64,000 nt of DNA from an uncultured Prevotella sp. (GCA_900770395.1 CAAGKM010000047.1:18311-82310); one strand, 5' to 3'. Counted from the first letter of the stretch, positions 9,255 through 18,539 are shown. Translations and numbers: made by a program. Notes: generated by a model from the sequence alone, not told the origin.

Positions 9255-11873
9255 TTAAGATTTTATTGCTCTGATAATCTCACCCACAATGAGTATGGGC
9301 GATGTCACGAGCATTATATATATCCAGTCTTTAAGGTCGAGCGCACAGACATTGAACAGACTGCCGAAGCAGTTGACTATCAGTACCTGACCGAAGAATA
9401 TTGCAGCCACAATGCCAAGGAAGGTGGGACTGAAACAGTCCTCCATCTTGCTCTGGCGGCGGGTTACAGCCACAATGTCTGACACAAGGCTGCGGCCTGT
9501 GCGGAAATAGCGTGCGTTGAAAAGGTTCCAGAACTGCATCATCACGAAGAAAGTGAAAAACAGCGACAGGTCATATTTGGGCAGCTCGTCATTGTAGTGG
9601 GTGATGTAAACCCAATATACAGCCGAGCACAGGAAGAACAACATGCCCACGCCTATTATCTGCCACGCCATGCCGCGGTCGATGATGTGGCTCTTGGGAT
9701 TGCGCGGTGCCTGCTTCATCACTCTCTCATCCGGCGGCAGTGTTGACAGAGCCATTGCGGCAAAAGTGTCCATGATTAGGTTCACCCACAACATCTGTGT
9801 GACTGTGAGCGGAGACTGCTCGCCCACAAAAGCTCCAAAGAGCACTATCAGACAGGCACATACATTGATGGTGACCTGAAAAAGAATGAAGCGGCGGATA
9901 TTAATGTAGAGCGAGCGGCCCCATAATATTGCCTTGCAGATGCTCACAAATGAGTTGTCGATGATTGTTATGTCGCTTGCCTCCTTGGCACGTGCCGTAC
10001 CGTCGCCCATCGACAGTCCCACCTGTGCCTTGCTCAGGGCAGGAGCATCATTTGTGCCGTCGCCTGTGACAGCCACAACCTCACCCATCCGTTGCAATAG
10101 CTGCACAAGCCGTGCCTTGTCGTCAGGACGTGCCCTTGATACTATACGCAGTGTAGGCAGCACATCTTTTATAAGCTCATCGTCGCTCATGGCGGCAAAG
10201 TCTGCGCCCGTAACGGTCTTACCCTCAGGCATTCCAAGCTGACGGCCAATCTCAGCGGCAGTGGCAGGTGAGTCGCCTGTGACAATTATCACCCTTACCT
10301 TTGCATCGTGCGAGCAACGGTGGATGGCTCCAGCCACATCGCTGCGCAGAGGGTCGCTTATGCCAGCAACGGCACAAAGCACAGGCTGTGCACCGTTCTT
10401 CTGATATGCAAAGGCAAGTGTGCGCATTCCCTTTTGCTGACAGGCTGTAACCTGCGCCTTTATCTCCTCATCGTCGCAGCCAGCCATAGTCATTACCACC
10501 TCAGGAGCCCCTTTGATAAAGCGCAAGGTCTCTCCCTCAGCCTCGCCATGCACCGTGGTCTCCATATATTTACGCTCAGTGGAGAAAGGCACCTGACCAG
10601 TCACTTCATCGGCATTGCGCCAATTGTGGTAGTCCTCACCCTTGTCTTTCATCCACAATAAAAGAGCTGCCTCAGTCGGGTTACCTATTGTCTCGGTATT
10701 GCCGTCACCATCAATGTTCAGCGAGGCGGTGCTGTTCTGGGCTATACATTTATATATAAGGTGTAGGGGAGTGTCGTTCAGAATGCTCATCTCAGCCACC
10801 TGCATCTTGTTCTGTGTCAGCGTACCCGTCTTGTCGGTGCATATCACCGTGGTGGCTCCCATTGTCTCGCAGGCATGGAGCTTGCGCACTAAGCAATTTT
10901 CCTTCAGCATCTTGCGCATGCTGAGCGCTAAGCTTATATTGATGCTCATGGGCAGTCCCTCGGGCACAGCCACCACTATCAGCGTGATGGCAATCATAAG
11001 CGACTGGAGCGTGTATTGTGCAATGAGCAGCCAACTGCTGCCCCAATAGTCCCAATGAAACAGGTAGCAGTATGTCATTCGGGCAATGATAATGAGCGCA
11101 CCCACCACGAAACTTGCCACTGAGAGCTGCTTGCCGAGGCGGTCGAGTTGGGCATTGAGCGGTGTCTTCACCTCGCTGCCTTCCTGCGCCAGAGCCACAC
11201 CACGCCCCTCCTCGCTATCCTGCCCCACAGCTGTAACCTTCATCTTGGCGGTGCCTTCAATCACCATACTGCCGCGCAGCACAAAATCGCTGGCGTATGT
11301 GGCGTTAGGGTCTGCCTGCGCCTTGTCGGCATTCTTCTCCGTATAAGGCTCGCCAGTGAATGCCGACTCGTCAACACTCAGCGCATTGCTCATAAGCAGT
11401 GTGCCATCAGCAGGTATTTCATCGCCGTTCTCCAGACATACAATATCGTCAACAACTACATCTTTCTTGGGGATATTCACCACCCTTGGCTCACTTCCGT
11501 CAGCAGTCCTGCGCAAAACCTTTACCCTGCGCGAGTCCTTCACCTTATTGAGAAGCTCAAACTCCTTGGCGGCTTTCACCTCCACGATGAATCCCACACC
11601 TGTGGCGAGCAGCAGTGCTATCAACACTCCCGCCGGCTCCAGCAACACATCATACCCCACTGTATGTGTGGAAATCTCATATACCGAAACTGCAACTGAG
11701 AGTACAAATGCCGCTAAAAGCACCAGCATCAACGGGTCCTTGAATTTCAACAAAAATCCTTTCCAAAGCGGCTCACGCTCTGGTGGTGGAATCCTGTTGC
11801 ACCCCTTGCCGTTAATGACCTTTTCAGATTGTTCTGATAAACATATATTATTAATATCTTTTGTAGTCCACAT
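9255..11873 (-). CDS. Calcium-transporting P-type ATPase (P2B/PMCA-like)
   Basis: The 872-residue membrane pump has an N-terminal cation ATPase segment (PPPEREPLWKGF), the TGEP actuator loop near 173-176, PEGLP at 304-308 in helix M4, and phosphorylated Asp347 in DKTGTLTQNK. MVAVTGDGTNDAPAL-type and SDITIIDNSF hinge motifs and C-terminal helices with NLIMDTFAAMALST follow. This pattern matches P2-type Ca2+ ATPases, which export Ca2+ from the cytoplasm. The -7 promoter element ends only about 4 bp before the ATG, so the mRNA may be leaderless. Ion specificity is inferred. Confidence 0.9.
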   Translation of the reverse strand: MWTTKDINNICLSEQSEKVINGKGCNRIPPPEREPLWKGFLLKFKDPLMLVLLAAFVLSVAVSVYEISTHTVGYDVLLEPAGVLIALLLATGVGFIVEVKAAKEFELLNKVKDSRRVKVLRRTADGSEPRVVNIPKKDVVVDDIVCLENGDEIPADGTLLMSNALSVDESAFTGEPYTEKNADKAQADPNATYASDFVLRGSMVIEGTAKMKVTAVGQDSEEGRGVALAQEGSEVKTPLNAQLDRLGKQLSVASFVVGALIIIARMTYCYLFHWDYWGSSWLLIAQYTLQSLMIAITLIVVAVPEGLPMSINISLALSMRKMLKENCLVRKLHACETMGATTVICTDKTGTLTQNKMQVAEMSILNDTPLHLIYKCIAQNSTASLNIDGDGNTETIGNPTEAALLLWMKDKGEDYHNWRNADEVTGQVPFSTERKYMETTVHGEAEGETLRFIKGAPEVVMTMAGCDDEEIKAQVTACQQKGMRTLAFAYQKNGAQPVLCAVAGISDPLRSDVAGAIHRCSHDAKVRVIIVTGDSPATAAEIGRQLGMPEGKTVTGADFAAMSDDELIKDVLPTLRIVSRARPDDKARLVQLLQRMGEVVAVTGDGTNDAPALSKAQVGLSMGDGTARAKEASDITIIDNSFVSICKAILWGRSLYINIRRFILFQVTINVCACLIVLFGAFVGEQSPLTVTQMLWVNLIMDTFAAMALSTLPPDERVMKQAPRNPKSHIIDRGMAWQIIGVGMLFFLCSAVYWVYITHYNDELPKYDLSLFFTFFVMMQFWNLFNARYFRTGRSLVSDIVAVTRRQSKMEDCFSPTFLGIVAAIFFGQVLIVNCFGSLFNVCALDLKDWIYIMLVTSPILIVGEIIRAIKS

Positions 11874-11876
11874 GTG

Positions 11877-11886
11877 TGCAAAAATA
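11877..11886 (-). promoter_or_regulatory. Bacteroidetes -7 element directly before the P-type ATPase start
   Basis: The minus strand reads TATTTTTGCA, a match to TAnnTTTGC, ending about 4 bp before the ATG at 11873. If used, transcription would start at or just inside the start codon. Confidence 0.45.
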
Positions 11887-11968
11887 CTATAATTTTTCTT
11901 TTCTCACAAATATTTGGCAATAAAAAATCAAAAAACACCTTAATTTAGGTTTTGCACTTCGTCTTTGC

Positions 11969-12862
11969 CTACAGCTGTTTCCTAAAAGCCGTTGGCGAGA
12001 CTCCTGCCTTCTGTCGGAACAGGCGTGCGAAATGATTGGGATAGACAAAGCCGAGCTGTTGGGCGATGTCATTGATTGACAGCGAGCTGTCGGCAAGCAA
12101 CGACTTAGCCCTTTCCAACAGTTTGTTCTGCAGGAATATCTGTGGAGTGATACCTATCTCACGCCTTACGATGTCGCCAAAATAACTTGGAGTGAGATGA
12201 AACTGCTCGGCACACCACGCCACGGTGGGAGGACCAAGGCGGCGAGCCATCTCACCATTGCCGCTCCAATATCCCTCGAGCAGTGACTCAAGACGGCGTA
12301 TGATGTCGGAGGAGTGCATCGTGCCTGTGTCAAACTGCCGTTCATAAAACCTGCGGCAGAAGGTGAGCATCTGCCCTATGCCCAGGCGGAGCATGTGACT
12401 CGTAAACTCATCGTCGGGAGCCTGCAGCTCGGTGTTGATGTTGTTGAAACAGTTTATTATCACCCTGCGCTCAGTGTCGTAAAGCTCCAAAGCCTCCGCT
12501 ACTTTATAGTCGAAGAAGTTGAACATATAGAAGTCGCGCCCCAGTCCCGTGCCGTTGAGCAGCTCGGGACGGAAGGCGAGCATCAGTCCGTGGGGCTTTA
12601 CTCTTCCGTCGAGGTTCATCGACACTACATCGCCAGGCTTCATCGTGAACATTGTGCCGGCACGATAGTGCATGCAGGTGTCGCGGAGCACAAGCTCGCC
12701 GAAGTCGACTTCCATCAGCACCACACAGTACATTCCGAAATCAGTTGGGGCGAATAGTGAGAGGTCGGCATCCTGCAAGCGTCCCACGCTAACCAGCGGA
12801 TGACAGCTCGGCTGGTGGAAATAATGGTTGAACTGGTCTATGTTTTCTACCTTTTTATACAT
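11969..12862 (-). CDS. AraC family transcriptional regulator
   Basis: The 297-residue protein has an N-terminal ligand-binding region with a cupin-like stretch (HYRAGTMFTMKPGDVVSMN) and a C-terminal AraC double helix-turn-helix. The latter covers about residues 215-297 and contains FHLTPSYFGDIVRREIG and INDIAQQLGFVYPNHFARLFRQKAGVSPTAFR. It is divergently transcribed from the tryptophanase-family gene across a 183-bp spacer carrying a 19-bp direct repeat, so it may control itself and that gene. The ligand is unknown. Confidence 0.9.
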   Translation of the reverse strand: MYKKVENIDQFNHYFHQPSCHPLVSVGRLQDADLSLFAPTDFGMYCVVLMEVDFGELVLRDTCMHYRAGTMFTMKPGDVVSMNLDGRVKPHGLMLAFRPELLNGTGLGRDFYMFNFFDYKVAEALELYDTERRVIINCFNNINTELQAPDDEFTSHMLRLGIGQMLTFCRRFYERQFDTGTMHSSDIIRRLESLLEGYWSGNGEMARRLGPPTVAWCAEQFHLTPSYFGDIVRREIGITPQIFLQNKLLERAKSLLADSSLSINDIAQQLGFVYPNHFARLFRQKAGVSPTAFRKQL

Positions 12863-12873
12863 TAGACTGTTTT

Positions 12874-12946
12874 AATTTTGGTACAAAAATACAATAATTA
12901 TTGGTCTTATCCGAAATTTTGGTAGATAATTTTGGTACAAAAATAC
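12874..12946. repeat. 19-bp direct repeat in the araC/lyase divergent promoter region
   Basis: AATTTTGGTACAAAAATAC occurs at 12874-12892 and again at 12928-12946, 54 bp apart. A partial copy (AAATTTTGGTA) lies at 12915-12925. Each copy contains TTTTGGTACAAAAA, a near palindrome, and on the minus strand each also carries TATTTTTG, resembling a -7 element. It could be a pair of operator sites for the AraC protein or a duplicated promoter. Confidence 0.6.
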
Positions 12947-13008
12947 TAAAACGATAAAAAAGGTAGGTTTTACAATAATATATTTCCATCGTATTTGTAG
13001 GCTTTTAG

Positions 13009-13018
13009 TAATTTTGCA
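13009..13018 (+). promoter_or_regulatory. -7 promoter element for the tryptophanase-family gene
   Basis: TAATTTTGCA matches the Bacteroidetes consensus and lies 27 bp before the ATG at 13046. Confidence 0.6.
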
Positions 13019-13045
13019 AAAAAATAAACTTAAATACAAAACAAA

Positions 13046-14494
13046 ATGGCTGTAAAATTCTACAAGAGTGAGAACCAGGTTCCACTTGAGATGCACAAAG
13101 TGCGAATGATTCAGAAGCTGTCGCTTCTGCCAGTTGAGGACCGTCTGAAGAAAATTCAGGAAGCAGGCAACAACACCTTCCTGCTGCAAAACAAGGACAT
13201 ATATCTGGATATGCTCACCGACTCGGGCGTGAACGGCATGTCCGACCTGCAGTTTGCATCGATGATGCACGCCGACGATTCCTATGCCGGCTCGGAGACA
13301 TTCAACCGTGTAAAGGCTGCGGTGAAAGAGGTGTTTGGCACCGACAACGTGCTGCCGGCACACCAGGGACGAGCCTGCGAGAACATACTCGCTGAGGCAT
13401 TCGTAAAGCCGGGCATGGTGGCGCTGATGAACTTTCACTTCACCACTACCAAGGCGCACGTGACTCGTGTAGGCGGCTCGGTTGAGGAGCTAATCGACTC
13501 AAAGGGGCTGTTGCCCCAGAGCGACGATCCGTTTAAGGGTAATTTCAACCTTGAGAACCTGCGCAACCGCATAACCGAAATCGGTCCTGAGAAGGTGGCG
13601 TTTGTGCGTGTGGAGTCGGGCACCAACCTCATTGGCGGTCAGCCCGTGTCGCTTGAGAACATGCTTGCCGTTACTGACATCTGTCACGACATGGGAGTGA
13701 AGTCAATCCTCGACGCATCACTGCTGCAGGACAACGTCTATTTCATGAAGACCCGCGAGGCGCGCTGCAAGTATATGGACACCAAGGACATCTATCACCT
13801 GCTTGCCGACCACTTCGACATCATATACTTCTCTGCCCGCAAGTTAGGCTTTGCCAAGGGTGGCATCATCACATCGAAAGATCCGAAATACACCCGCAGC
13901 ATGATGGAGTTTATTCCGCTCTACGAGGGATTCCTCACCTACGGTGGTATCGACGTGCGCACCATGGAGGCAATGGCACAGGGACTCTATGAGTCGCTCG
14001 ACATGGAGTATATCAACCAGGGACCTGAGTTCATCAACTATCTTGCAAAGGAACTTACCGACTACGGGGTGCCCGTGATTCTGCCTGCCGGAGGCTTGGG
14101 ATGCCACCTCGATGCCGGAGCCTTCTGCCCTGATGTGCCCCACGGTCAGTATCCAGCCGGAGCGGTTGCCGCTGCAATGTATATTGCCGGAGGTATTCGA
14201 GGCATGGAGCGAGGCACACTGTCGGAGCAGCGCAATCCTGACGGATCTGAGCCTTACGCTGAGCTGGAATTGCTGCGCCTTGCCGTTCCCCGCCGTGTCT
14301 ACACCCTCTCACAACTGAAATACGTTGCCGACCGTGTGAAATGGCTATGGGACAACCGCTCGCTCATTGGCGGTCTGGAATGGGTTGAGGAGCCTTCCGT
14401 GCTCCGCTTCTTCTTCGGCCGCCTGAAGGAAATAGGTTATTGGCAGGAGAAACTCGCAGAAAAATACCGCAAGGACTTCGGCGAAAGTCTGTAA
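13046..14494 (+). CDS. Tryptophanase / beta-eliminating lyase family, divergent member
   Basis: The 482-residue PLP enzyme aligns by eye over its length with tryptophanase and tyrosine phenol-lyase: DMLTDSGVNGMSD, DDSYAGSETF, LPAHQGRACEN, YEGFLTYGGIDVRTMEA, LPAGGLGCHLDAGAF, LRLAVPRR. The family converts L-tryptophan (to indole) or L-tyrosine (to phenol), giving pyruvate and ammonia. The Schiff-base lysine is Lys266, but the local motif is SARKLGF instead of the usual SAKKD. That and other differences suggest a paralogue with altered substrate. It is divergent from an AraC regulator and ends at a strong terminator hairpin. I leave the tnaA symbol off because specificity is uncertain. Confidence 0.82.
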   Translation: MAVKFYKSENQVPLEMHKVRMIQKLSLLPVEDRLKKIQEAGNNTFLLQNKDIYLDMLTDSGVNGMSDLQFASMMHADDSYAGSETFNRVKAAVKEVFGTDNVLPAHQGRACENILAEAFVKPGMVALMNFHFTTTKAHVTRVGGSVEELIDSKGLLPQSDDPFKGNFNLENLRNRITEIGPEKVAFVRVESGTNLIGGQPVSLENMLAVTDICHDMGVKSILDASLLQDNVYFMKTREARCKYMDTKDIYHLLADHFDIIYFSARKLGFAKGGIITSKDPKYTRSMMEFIPLYEGFLTYGGIDVRTMEAMAQGLYESLDMEYINQGPEFINYLAKELTDYGVPVILPAGGLGCHLDAGAFCPDVPHGQYPAGAVAAAMYIAGGIRGMERGTLSEQRNPDGSEPYAELELLRLAVPRRVYTLSQLKYVADRVKWLWDNRSLIGGLEWVEEPSVLRFFFGRLKEIGYWQEKLAEKYRKDFGESL

Positions 14495-14508
14495 GAATAC
14501 AACTAAAA

Positions 14509-14543
14509 AAATGTCTACTGCTTATGCCGAGCAGTGGACATTT
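14509..14543 (+). terminator. Rho-independent-type hairpin after the lyase gene
   Basis: A 14-bp stem (AAATGTCTACTGCT with AGCAGTGGACATTT, one wobble) closes a 7-nt loop 15 bp after the stop codon. The T/A-rich flanks make it usable from both sides, for this gene and the convergent lgt. Confidence 0.75.
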
Positions 14544-14570
14544 CTGTATAATTAATGTGTATTTTGCATC

Positions 14571-15398
14571 TTATTTTTTTCCCGTAGCTTTCAGTCCCTT
14601 AGCCACGAAGCATACGCCGAGGATGATGAACGGAATGCTCAGAATCTGCCCCATGTTCAGCATCATGCCCTCTTCGAAAGCCTCCTGCGCCTCTTTGGTG
14701 TACTCGATGAAAAAGCGGAAGGTGAAGATGTAGGCAAGGCATAGTCCGAAGAACATTCCTGTGCCAACTTTCTCACGGTGGCGACGGTAGACAGCCCAGC
14801 CGATGAAGAACAGAATGGCGTAGGCAATTGCCTCGTAGAGCTGTCCGGGATGGCGCGGCGCACTGTCGACACGCTCAAAGATAAACGCCCACGGCACATC
14901 GGTGACCTTGCCTATAATCTCGGAGTTCATGAGATTGCCAAGGCGGATGAAACATGCAGTGACGGGCGTTGCAATGGCGATGTTGTCGAGCACGGTGAGA
15001 ATCTTCACACCCGTGTTCTTGCAATACAGCCAAAGCGCTATCATCAGTCCAATCGTACCGCCGTGGCTTGCAAGTCCCTCATAACCAGTGAATTTACAGC
15101 CGCCGTCGGGTAGAAAATGTATAGGCACAAGCATCTCAATGAAATGCTTGCCTGAGGTGAGGAAATAGTCGGGTTGGTAGAAGATGCAGTGCCCAAGGCG
15201 CGCTCCCGCTAATATACCTATGAAGCAATAGATAAACAGCGGGTCGAACAACTCGTCTTTTATCCCCTGCTGCTTGTATAGGTGCCTCACCGTCAAGTAT
15301 GCCAGCAGCAAGCCGATGAGCCAGCACAGGGAATACCAGCGGAATGGTCCGAAAGCCACCACGTCGGGATTCCACACTATATACATCAAATCATTCAT
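14571..15398 (-). CDS. lgt: Prolipoprotein diacylglyceryl transferase
   Basis: The 275-residue inner-membrane protein has about seven hydrophobic segments and the Lgt hallmarks. These are an early FGPFRWYSLCWLIGLLLAY segment, the SHGGTIG motif and the signature RLGNLMNSEIIGK, followed by HPGQLYEA. It transfers diacylglycerol from phosphatidylglycerol to the lipobox cysteine of prolipoproteins. That is the first step in maturing the many lipoproteins in this window. It lies 11 bp after ychF on the same strand and is probably cotranscribed with it. Confidence 0.96.
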   Translation of the reverse strand: MNDLMYIVWNPDVVAFGPFRWYSLCWLIGLLLAYLTVRHLYKQQGIKDELFDPLFIYCFIGILAGARLGHCIFYQPDYFLTSGKHFIEMLVPIHFLPDGGCKFTGYEGLASHGGTIGLMIALWLYCKNTGVKILTVLDNIAIATPVTACFIRLGNLMNSEIIGKVTDVPWAFIFERVDSAPRHPGQLYEAIAYAILFFIGWAVYRRHREKVGTGMFFGLCLAYIFTFRFFIEYTKEAQEAFEEGMMLNMGQILSIPFIILGVCFVAKGLKATGKK

Positions 15399-15409
15399 AA
15401 AACGGTATT

Positions 15410-16510
15410 CTATACATTAAAGCGGAAGTGCATGATGTCGCCGTCCTGCACCACATAGTCCTTACCCTCGATGCCCATCTTGCCTGCCTCTCTCACGGCA
15501 GCCTCGGAGCCATACTCCAAGTAGTCGGCATACTTTATCACCTCGGCGCGGATGAAGCCTTTCTCAAAGTCGGTGTGAATCACTCCGGCGCACTGCGGAG
15601 CCTTCCATCCCTTGTGATAGGTCCAAGCCTTAACCTCCATCTCGCCGGCGGTGATGAATGTCTCAAGGTTGAGCAGAGAGTAAGCCTTCTTTATCAGTCG
15701 GTTCACGCCACTCTCCTCCAGTCCGAGCTCCTCGAGAAACAGCTGCTTGTCCTCGTATGTCTCCAACTCGGCGATGTCCTCTTCGGTCTTTGCCGCAATC
15801 ACCATCATCTCGGCTCCCTCCTCTTTTGCCAGAGCCTCAATCTTCTTGGTAAAATCGTTGCCATCCTTGGCTGATGCCTCGTCCACATTGCATACATAGA
15901 GCACAGGCTTTGCCGTGAGCAGGAACAGGTCGTGTGCTGCCTGCTGCTCCTCTTTGCTCTCAAAGCTCACTATGCGGGCGTTCTTGCCCTGCTCCAGCAC
16001 CTCCTTATATGCAGTCAGCACGGTGGTGTTCACCTTTGCCTCCTTGTTGCCTGCCGCTGCTGCCTTCTGTTCCTTAGCCAGTCGGCTCTCGATGGTCTCC
16101 AGGTCCTTGAGCTGCAGCTCTGTGTCTATAATCTCTTTGTCGCGTATCGGGTCGATGGTGCCGTCCACGTGGGTGATGTTCTCGTCCTCAAAGCAACGGA
16201 GAACGTGGATTATGGCGTCGGTCTCACGGATGTTGCCGAGGAATTTGTTGCCAAGTCCCTCGCCTTTGCTCGCGCCCTTCACCAGTCCGGCAATGTCCAC
16301 TATCTCGCAGGTTGCGGGCACTATGCGCCCCGGATGCACTATCTCAGCCAATTTTGTCAGACGCTCGTCCGGCACGGTGATAACTCCCACATTGGGCTCT
16401 ATTGTACAAAAAGGAAAATTCGCTGCCTGAGCCTTTGCGCTCGACAGACAATTGAACAATGTGGACTTGCCAACGTTGGGAAGTCCCACAATACCACATT
16501 TCAATGACAT
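15410..16510 (-). CDS. ychF: Redox-regulated ATPase YchF (Obg-related)
   Basis: The 366-residue protein starts with MSLKCGIVGLPNVGKSTLFN. It carries the P-loop, the switch II DIAGLVKGASKGEGLGN, the N-V-D base motif (YVCNVDEA) that favours ATP over GTP, and a C-terminal TGS domain ending DYVVQDGDIMHFRFNV. YchF is an essentially universal cytoplasmic P-loop ATPase linked to ribosomes and stress responses. Length and order match the family. It is upstream of lgt in the same direction. Confidence 0.97.
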   Translation of the reverse strand: MSLKCGIVGLPNVGKSTLFNCLSSAKAQAANFPFCTIEPNVGVITVPDERLTKLAEIVHPGRIVPATCEIVDIAGLVKGASKGEGLGNKFLGNIRETDAIIHVLRCFEDENITHVDGTIDPIRDKEIIDTELQLKDLETIESRLAKEQKAAAAGNKEAKVNTTVLTAYKEVLEQGKNARIVSFESKEEQQAAHDLFLLTAKPVLYVCNVDEASAKDGNDFTKKIEALAKEEGAEMMVIAAKTEEDIAELETYEDKQLFLEELGLEESGVNRLIKKAYSLLNLETFITAGEMEVKAWTYHKGWKAPQCAGVIHTDFEKGFIRAEVIKYADYLEYGSEAAVREAGKMGIEGKDYVVQDGDIMHFRFNV

Positions 16511-16656
16511 ATTCTAAATAAAAGTTCTAAAACTACCAATTATTAATAATTATGCAAAATTACAGTAAATAACAGATATGGCAAAATATAAGTCGCTTTT
16601 TTTTGTTTTTTTAATGATGCTCTCACAAATTTCTTTGCAAATCCAAAATAATGTTG

Positions 16657-16666
16657 TACTTTTGCA
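16657..16666 (+). promoter_or_regulatory. -7 promoter element for the cation diffusion facilitator
   Basis: TACTTTTGCA matches TAnnTTTGC and is 27 bp upstream of the ATG at 16694, in the divergent spacer with ychF. Confidence 0.6.
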
Positions 16667-16693
16667 TCGTGATAAGTAAGAACAGACACTTTT

Positions 16694-17602
16694 ATGGACA
16701 GAATAAAGGAAGTATATAGGGTTACTATATGGGGGAGCATTATCAACGTTGTGCTTCTCCTTTTGAAGTTTGCGGCAGGAATTATTGGACATTCAGCGGC
16801 AATGATTGCCGATGCCATACACTCGCTCACCGACTTTGCCACAGATGCTGTGGTGATGGTGTGCGTCACGCTGGGCAACAAACCAGTGGATAAGAGTCAT
16901 GATTACGGCCACGGCAAGTTTGAGACGCTTGCCACTGCGCTCATTGCCTTGGCGCTGTTTGTCGTCGGAGTGATGATATGCTATTCTGGGGCAGTGAAGA
17001 TTTTCAGCGCCATTATGGGTGAGGCATTAGAGCAGCCGGGCATGGTGGCTCTTGCGGCTGCCGTGGTGAGCATCGTCCTTAAGGAGTGGGCATTCCGCTT
17101 CACGGTGAGGGTGGGCAGAAAATACGACTCGCGGGCAGTGATGGCAAATGCGTGGCATCACCGCAGCGACGCTCTTTCGTCCATAGGCACAATGGTGGGT
17201 GTTGGCGGTGCCATTTTCCTCGGTCCGCGCTGGGCTGTGCTCGACCCCATAGCGGCTATTGTGGTGAGCGTGTTTATCATTAAGGCGTCGGTGGATTTGA
17301 TAAAGAAGGCGATAGATGAGCTTACCGATGCCAGTCTGCCCGAGATAACCGAGAATGAGATTATGGAGATTGTAGAGAAGGAGGAGGGTGTGCAGGAGAT
17401 TCACAATCTGCGCACCCGCCGCACTGGTAATAATATATGTATTGACATGCACGTGAGGATGCCAGGCTCAATAACATTGTTCGATGCCCACCAGCGGTCG
17501 ACGAACATAGAGCGCAGGCTGAAGGAAAAATATGGCAGGGGCACATATGTCACCGTGCATTTGGAGCCAATAAAGGTGAACGGGGAATATAAAAAGCCAT
17601 AG
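16694..17602 (+). CDS. Cation diffusion facilitator (Zn2+/Fe2+/Mn2+ exporter)
   Basis: The 302-residue protein has the CDF fold: four to six membrane helices and a C-terminal cytoplasmic metal-sensing domain. The transport-site motifs are visible as H43-x3-D47 (HSLTD) in helix 2 and H155-x3-D159 (HHRSD) in helix 5. The interhelical SHDYGHGKFETLA is a family hallmark. It acts as a metal/proton antiporter in the inner membrane. The metal cannot be read from the sequence. The stop codon lies inside the stem of a bidirectional terminator. Confidence 0.93.
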   Translation: MDRIKEVYRVTIWGSIINVVLLLLKFAAGIIGHSAAMIADAIHSLTDFATDAVVMVCVTLGNKPVDKSHDYGHGKFETLATALIALALFVVGVMICYSGAVKIFSAIMGEALEQPGMVALAAAVVSIVLKEWAFRFTVRVGRKYDSRAVMANAWHHRSDALSSIGTMVGVGGAIFLGPRWAVLDPIAAIVVSVFIIKASVDLIKKAIDELTDASLPEITENEIMEIVEKEEGVQEIHNLRTRRTGNNICIDMHVRMPGSITLFDAHQRSTNIERRLKEKYGRGTYVTVHLEPIKVNGEYKKP

Positions 17603-17621
17603 GCAATGACCTATGGCTTTT
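17592..17621. terminator. Bidirectional terminator between the CDF gene and fabI
   Basis: A perfect 12-bp stem (AAAAGCCATAGG with CCTATGGCTTTT) around a 6-nt loop separates two convergent genes. The CDF stop codon TAG is within the left arm. Confidence 0.85.
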
Positions 17622-17648
17622 ATGTTGTTGTCCGCGGATAGCTTGTTG

Positions 17649-18506
17649 TTATCCGTAGATGATGTTGCCGTTCTCATCCATGTATTCCTCAAGACCCTTC
17701 TGGTAAGTTGCCATGGCGCGCAGGCTCATACCCATGCTTGAGAAGCCGCCGTCGTGATAGAGGTTCTGCATTGTCACCTTGCGGGTGAGGTCGGAGAACA
17801 TCACGATGCAGTAGTCGGCGCACTCGTCGGCTGAGGCGTTGCCGAGCGGCGACATGCGGTTGGCGAAGTCAAACAGCTTGTCCATTCCCTTCACTCCGCT
17901 GCCTGCGGTGGTCATTGTCGGGCTCTGCGAGATGGTGTTCACACGCACATGGTGCTCACGTCCGTAGATGTAGCCGAAGCTGCGGGCGATAGACTCCAGG
18001 AGCGCTTTTGCGTCAGCCATGTCGTTATATCCGAACATTGTGCGCTGCGCCGCCATGTAAGTCAGCGCCACGATGCTGCCGTAGTCGGCAATGGCATCCT
18101 GCTTCTTTGCTGCCTGAATCATCTTGTGGAAACTTACTGCCGATATGTCAAGAGTCTTCGAGAGCATATCGTAGTCCAGGTCGTCGTAAGTACGTTTTTT
18201 GCGCACGTTGGGCGACATGCCGATGGAGTGGAGCACAAAGTCAATCTTGCCGCCGAGAATTTCCTGTGAGCGGCGGAACACCTCGTTGAGGTCCTCCACG
18301 CTTGTGGCGTCGGCGGGAATAACCTCGCAGTTGAGCTGCTCCGAGAGAGCGCTCACCTGTCCCATGCGCACGGCAACGGGAGTGTTGCTGAGTGTTATTT
18401 GTGCGCCTTCCTCCACGGCTCTCACAGCCACCTTCCAGGCTATCGACTGCTCGTTCAACGCTCCGAATACAATACCTCTTTTACCTTTTAATAAATTGTA
18501 ACTCAT
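17649..18506 (-). CDS. fabI: Enoyl-[acyl-carrier-protein] reductase (NADH)
   Basis: The 285-residue short-chain-dehydrogenase-type protein begins MSYNLLKGKRGIVFGALNE, with the FabI nucleotide-binding pattern and SIAW. The catalytic set is Tyr150 and Tyr160-x6-Lys167 (YNDMADAK). It reduces enoyl-ACP in the last step of fatty acid elongation. I chose the ATG at 18506 because an upstream extension would read through the promoter and the previous gene's terminator, and homologues start at this point. It has its own promoter. Confidence 0.95.
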   Translation of the reverse strand: MSYNLLKGKRGIVFGALNEQSIAWKVAVRAVEEGAQITLSNTPVAVRMGQVSALSEQLNCEVIPADATSVEDLNEVFRRSQEILGGKIDFVLHSIGMSPNVRKKRTYDDLDYDMLSKTLDISAVSFHKMIQAAKKQDAIADYGSIVALTYMAAQRTMFGYNDMADAKALLESIARSFGYIYGREHHVRVNTISQSPTMTTAGSGVKGMDKLFDFANRMSPLGNASADECADYCIVMFSDLTRKVTMQNLYHDGGFSSMGMSLRAMATYQKGLEEYMDENGNIIYG

Positions 18507-18539
18507 ACCTATTTTCTTTTTGTGTAAATTAATTTCGGC

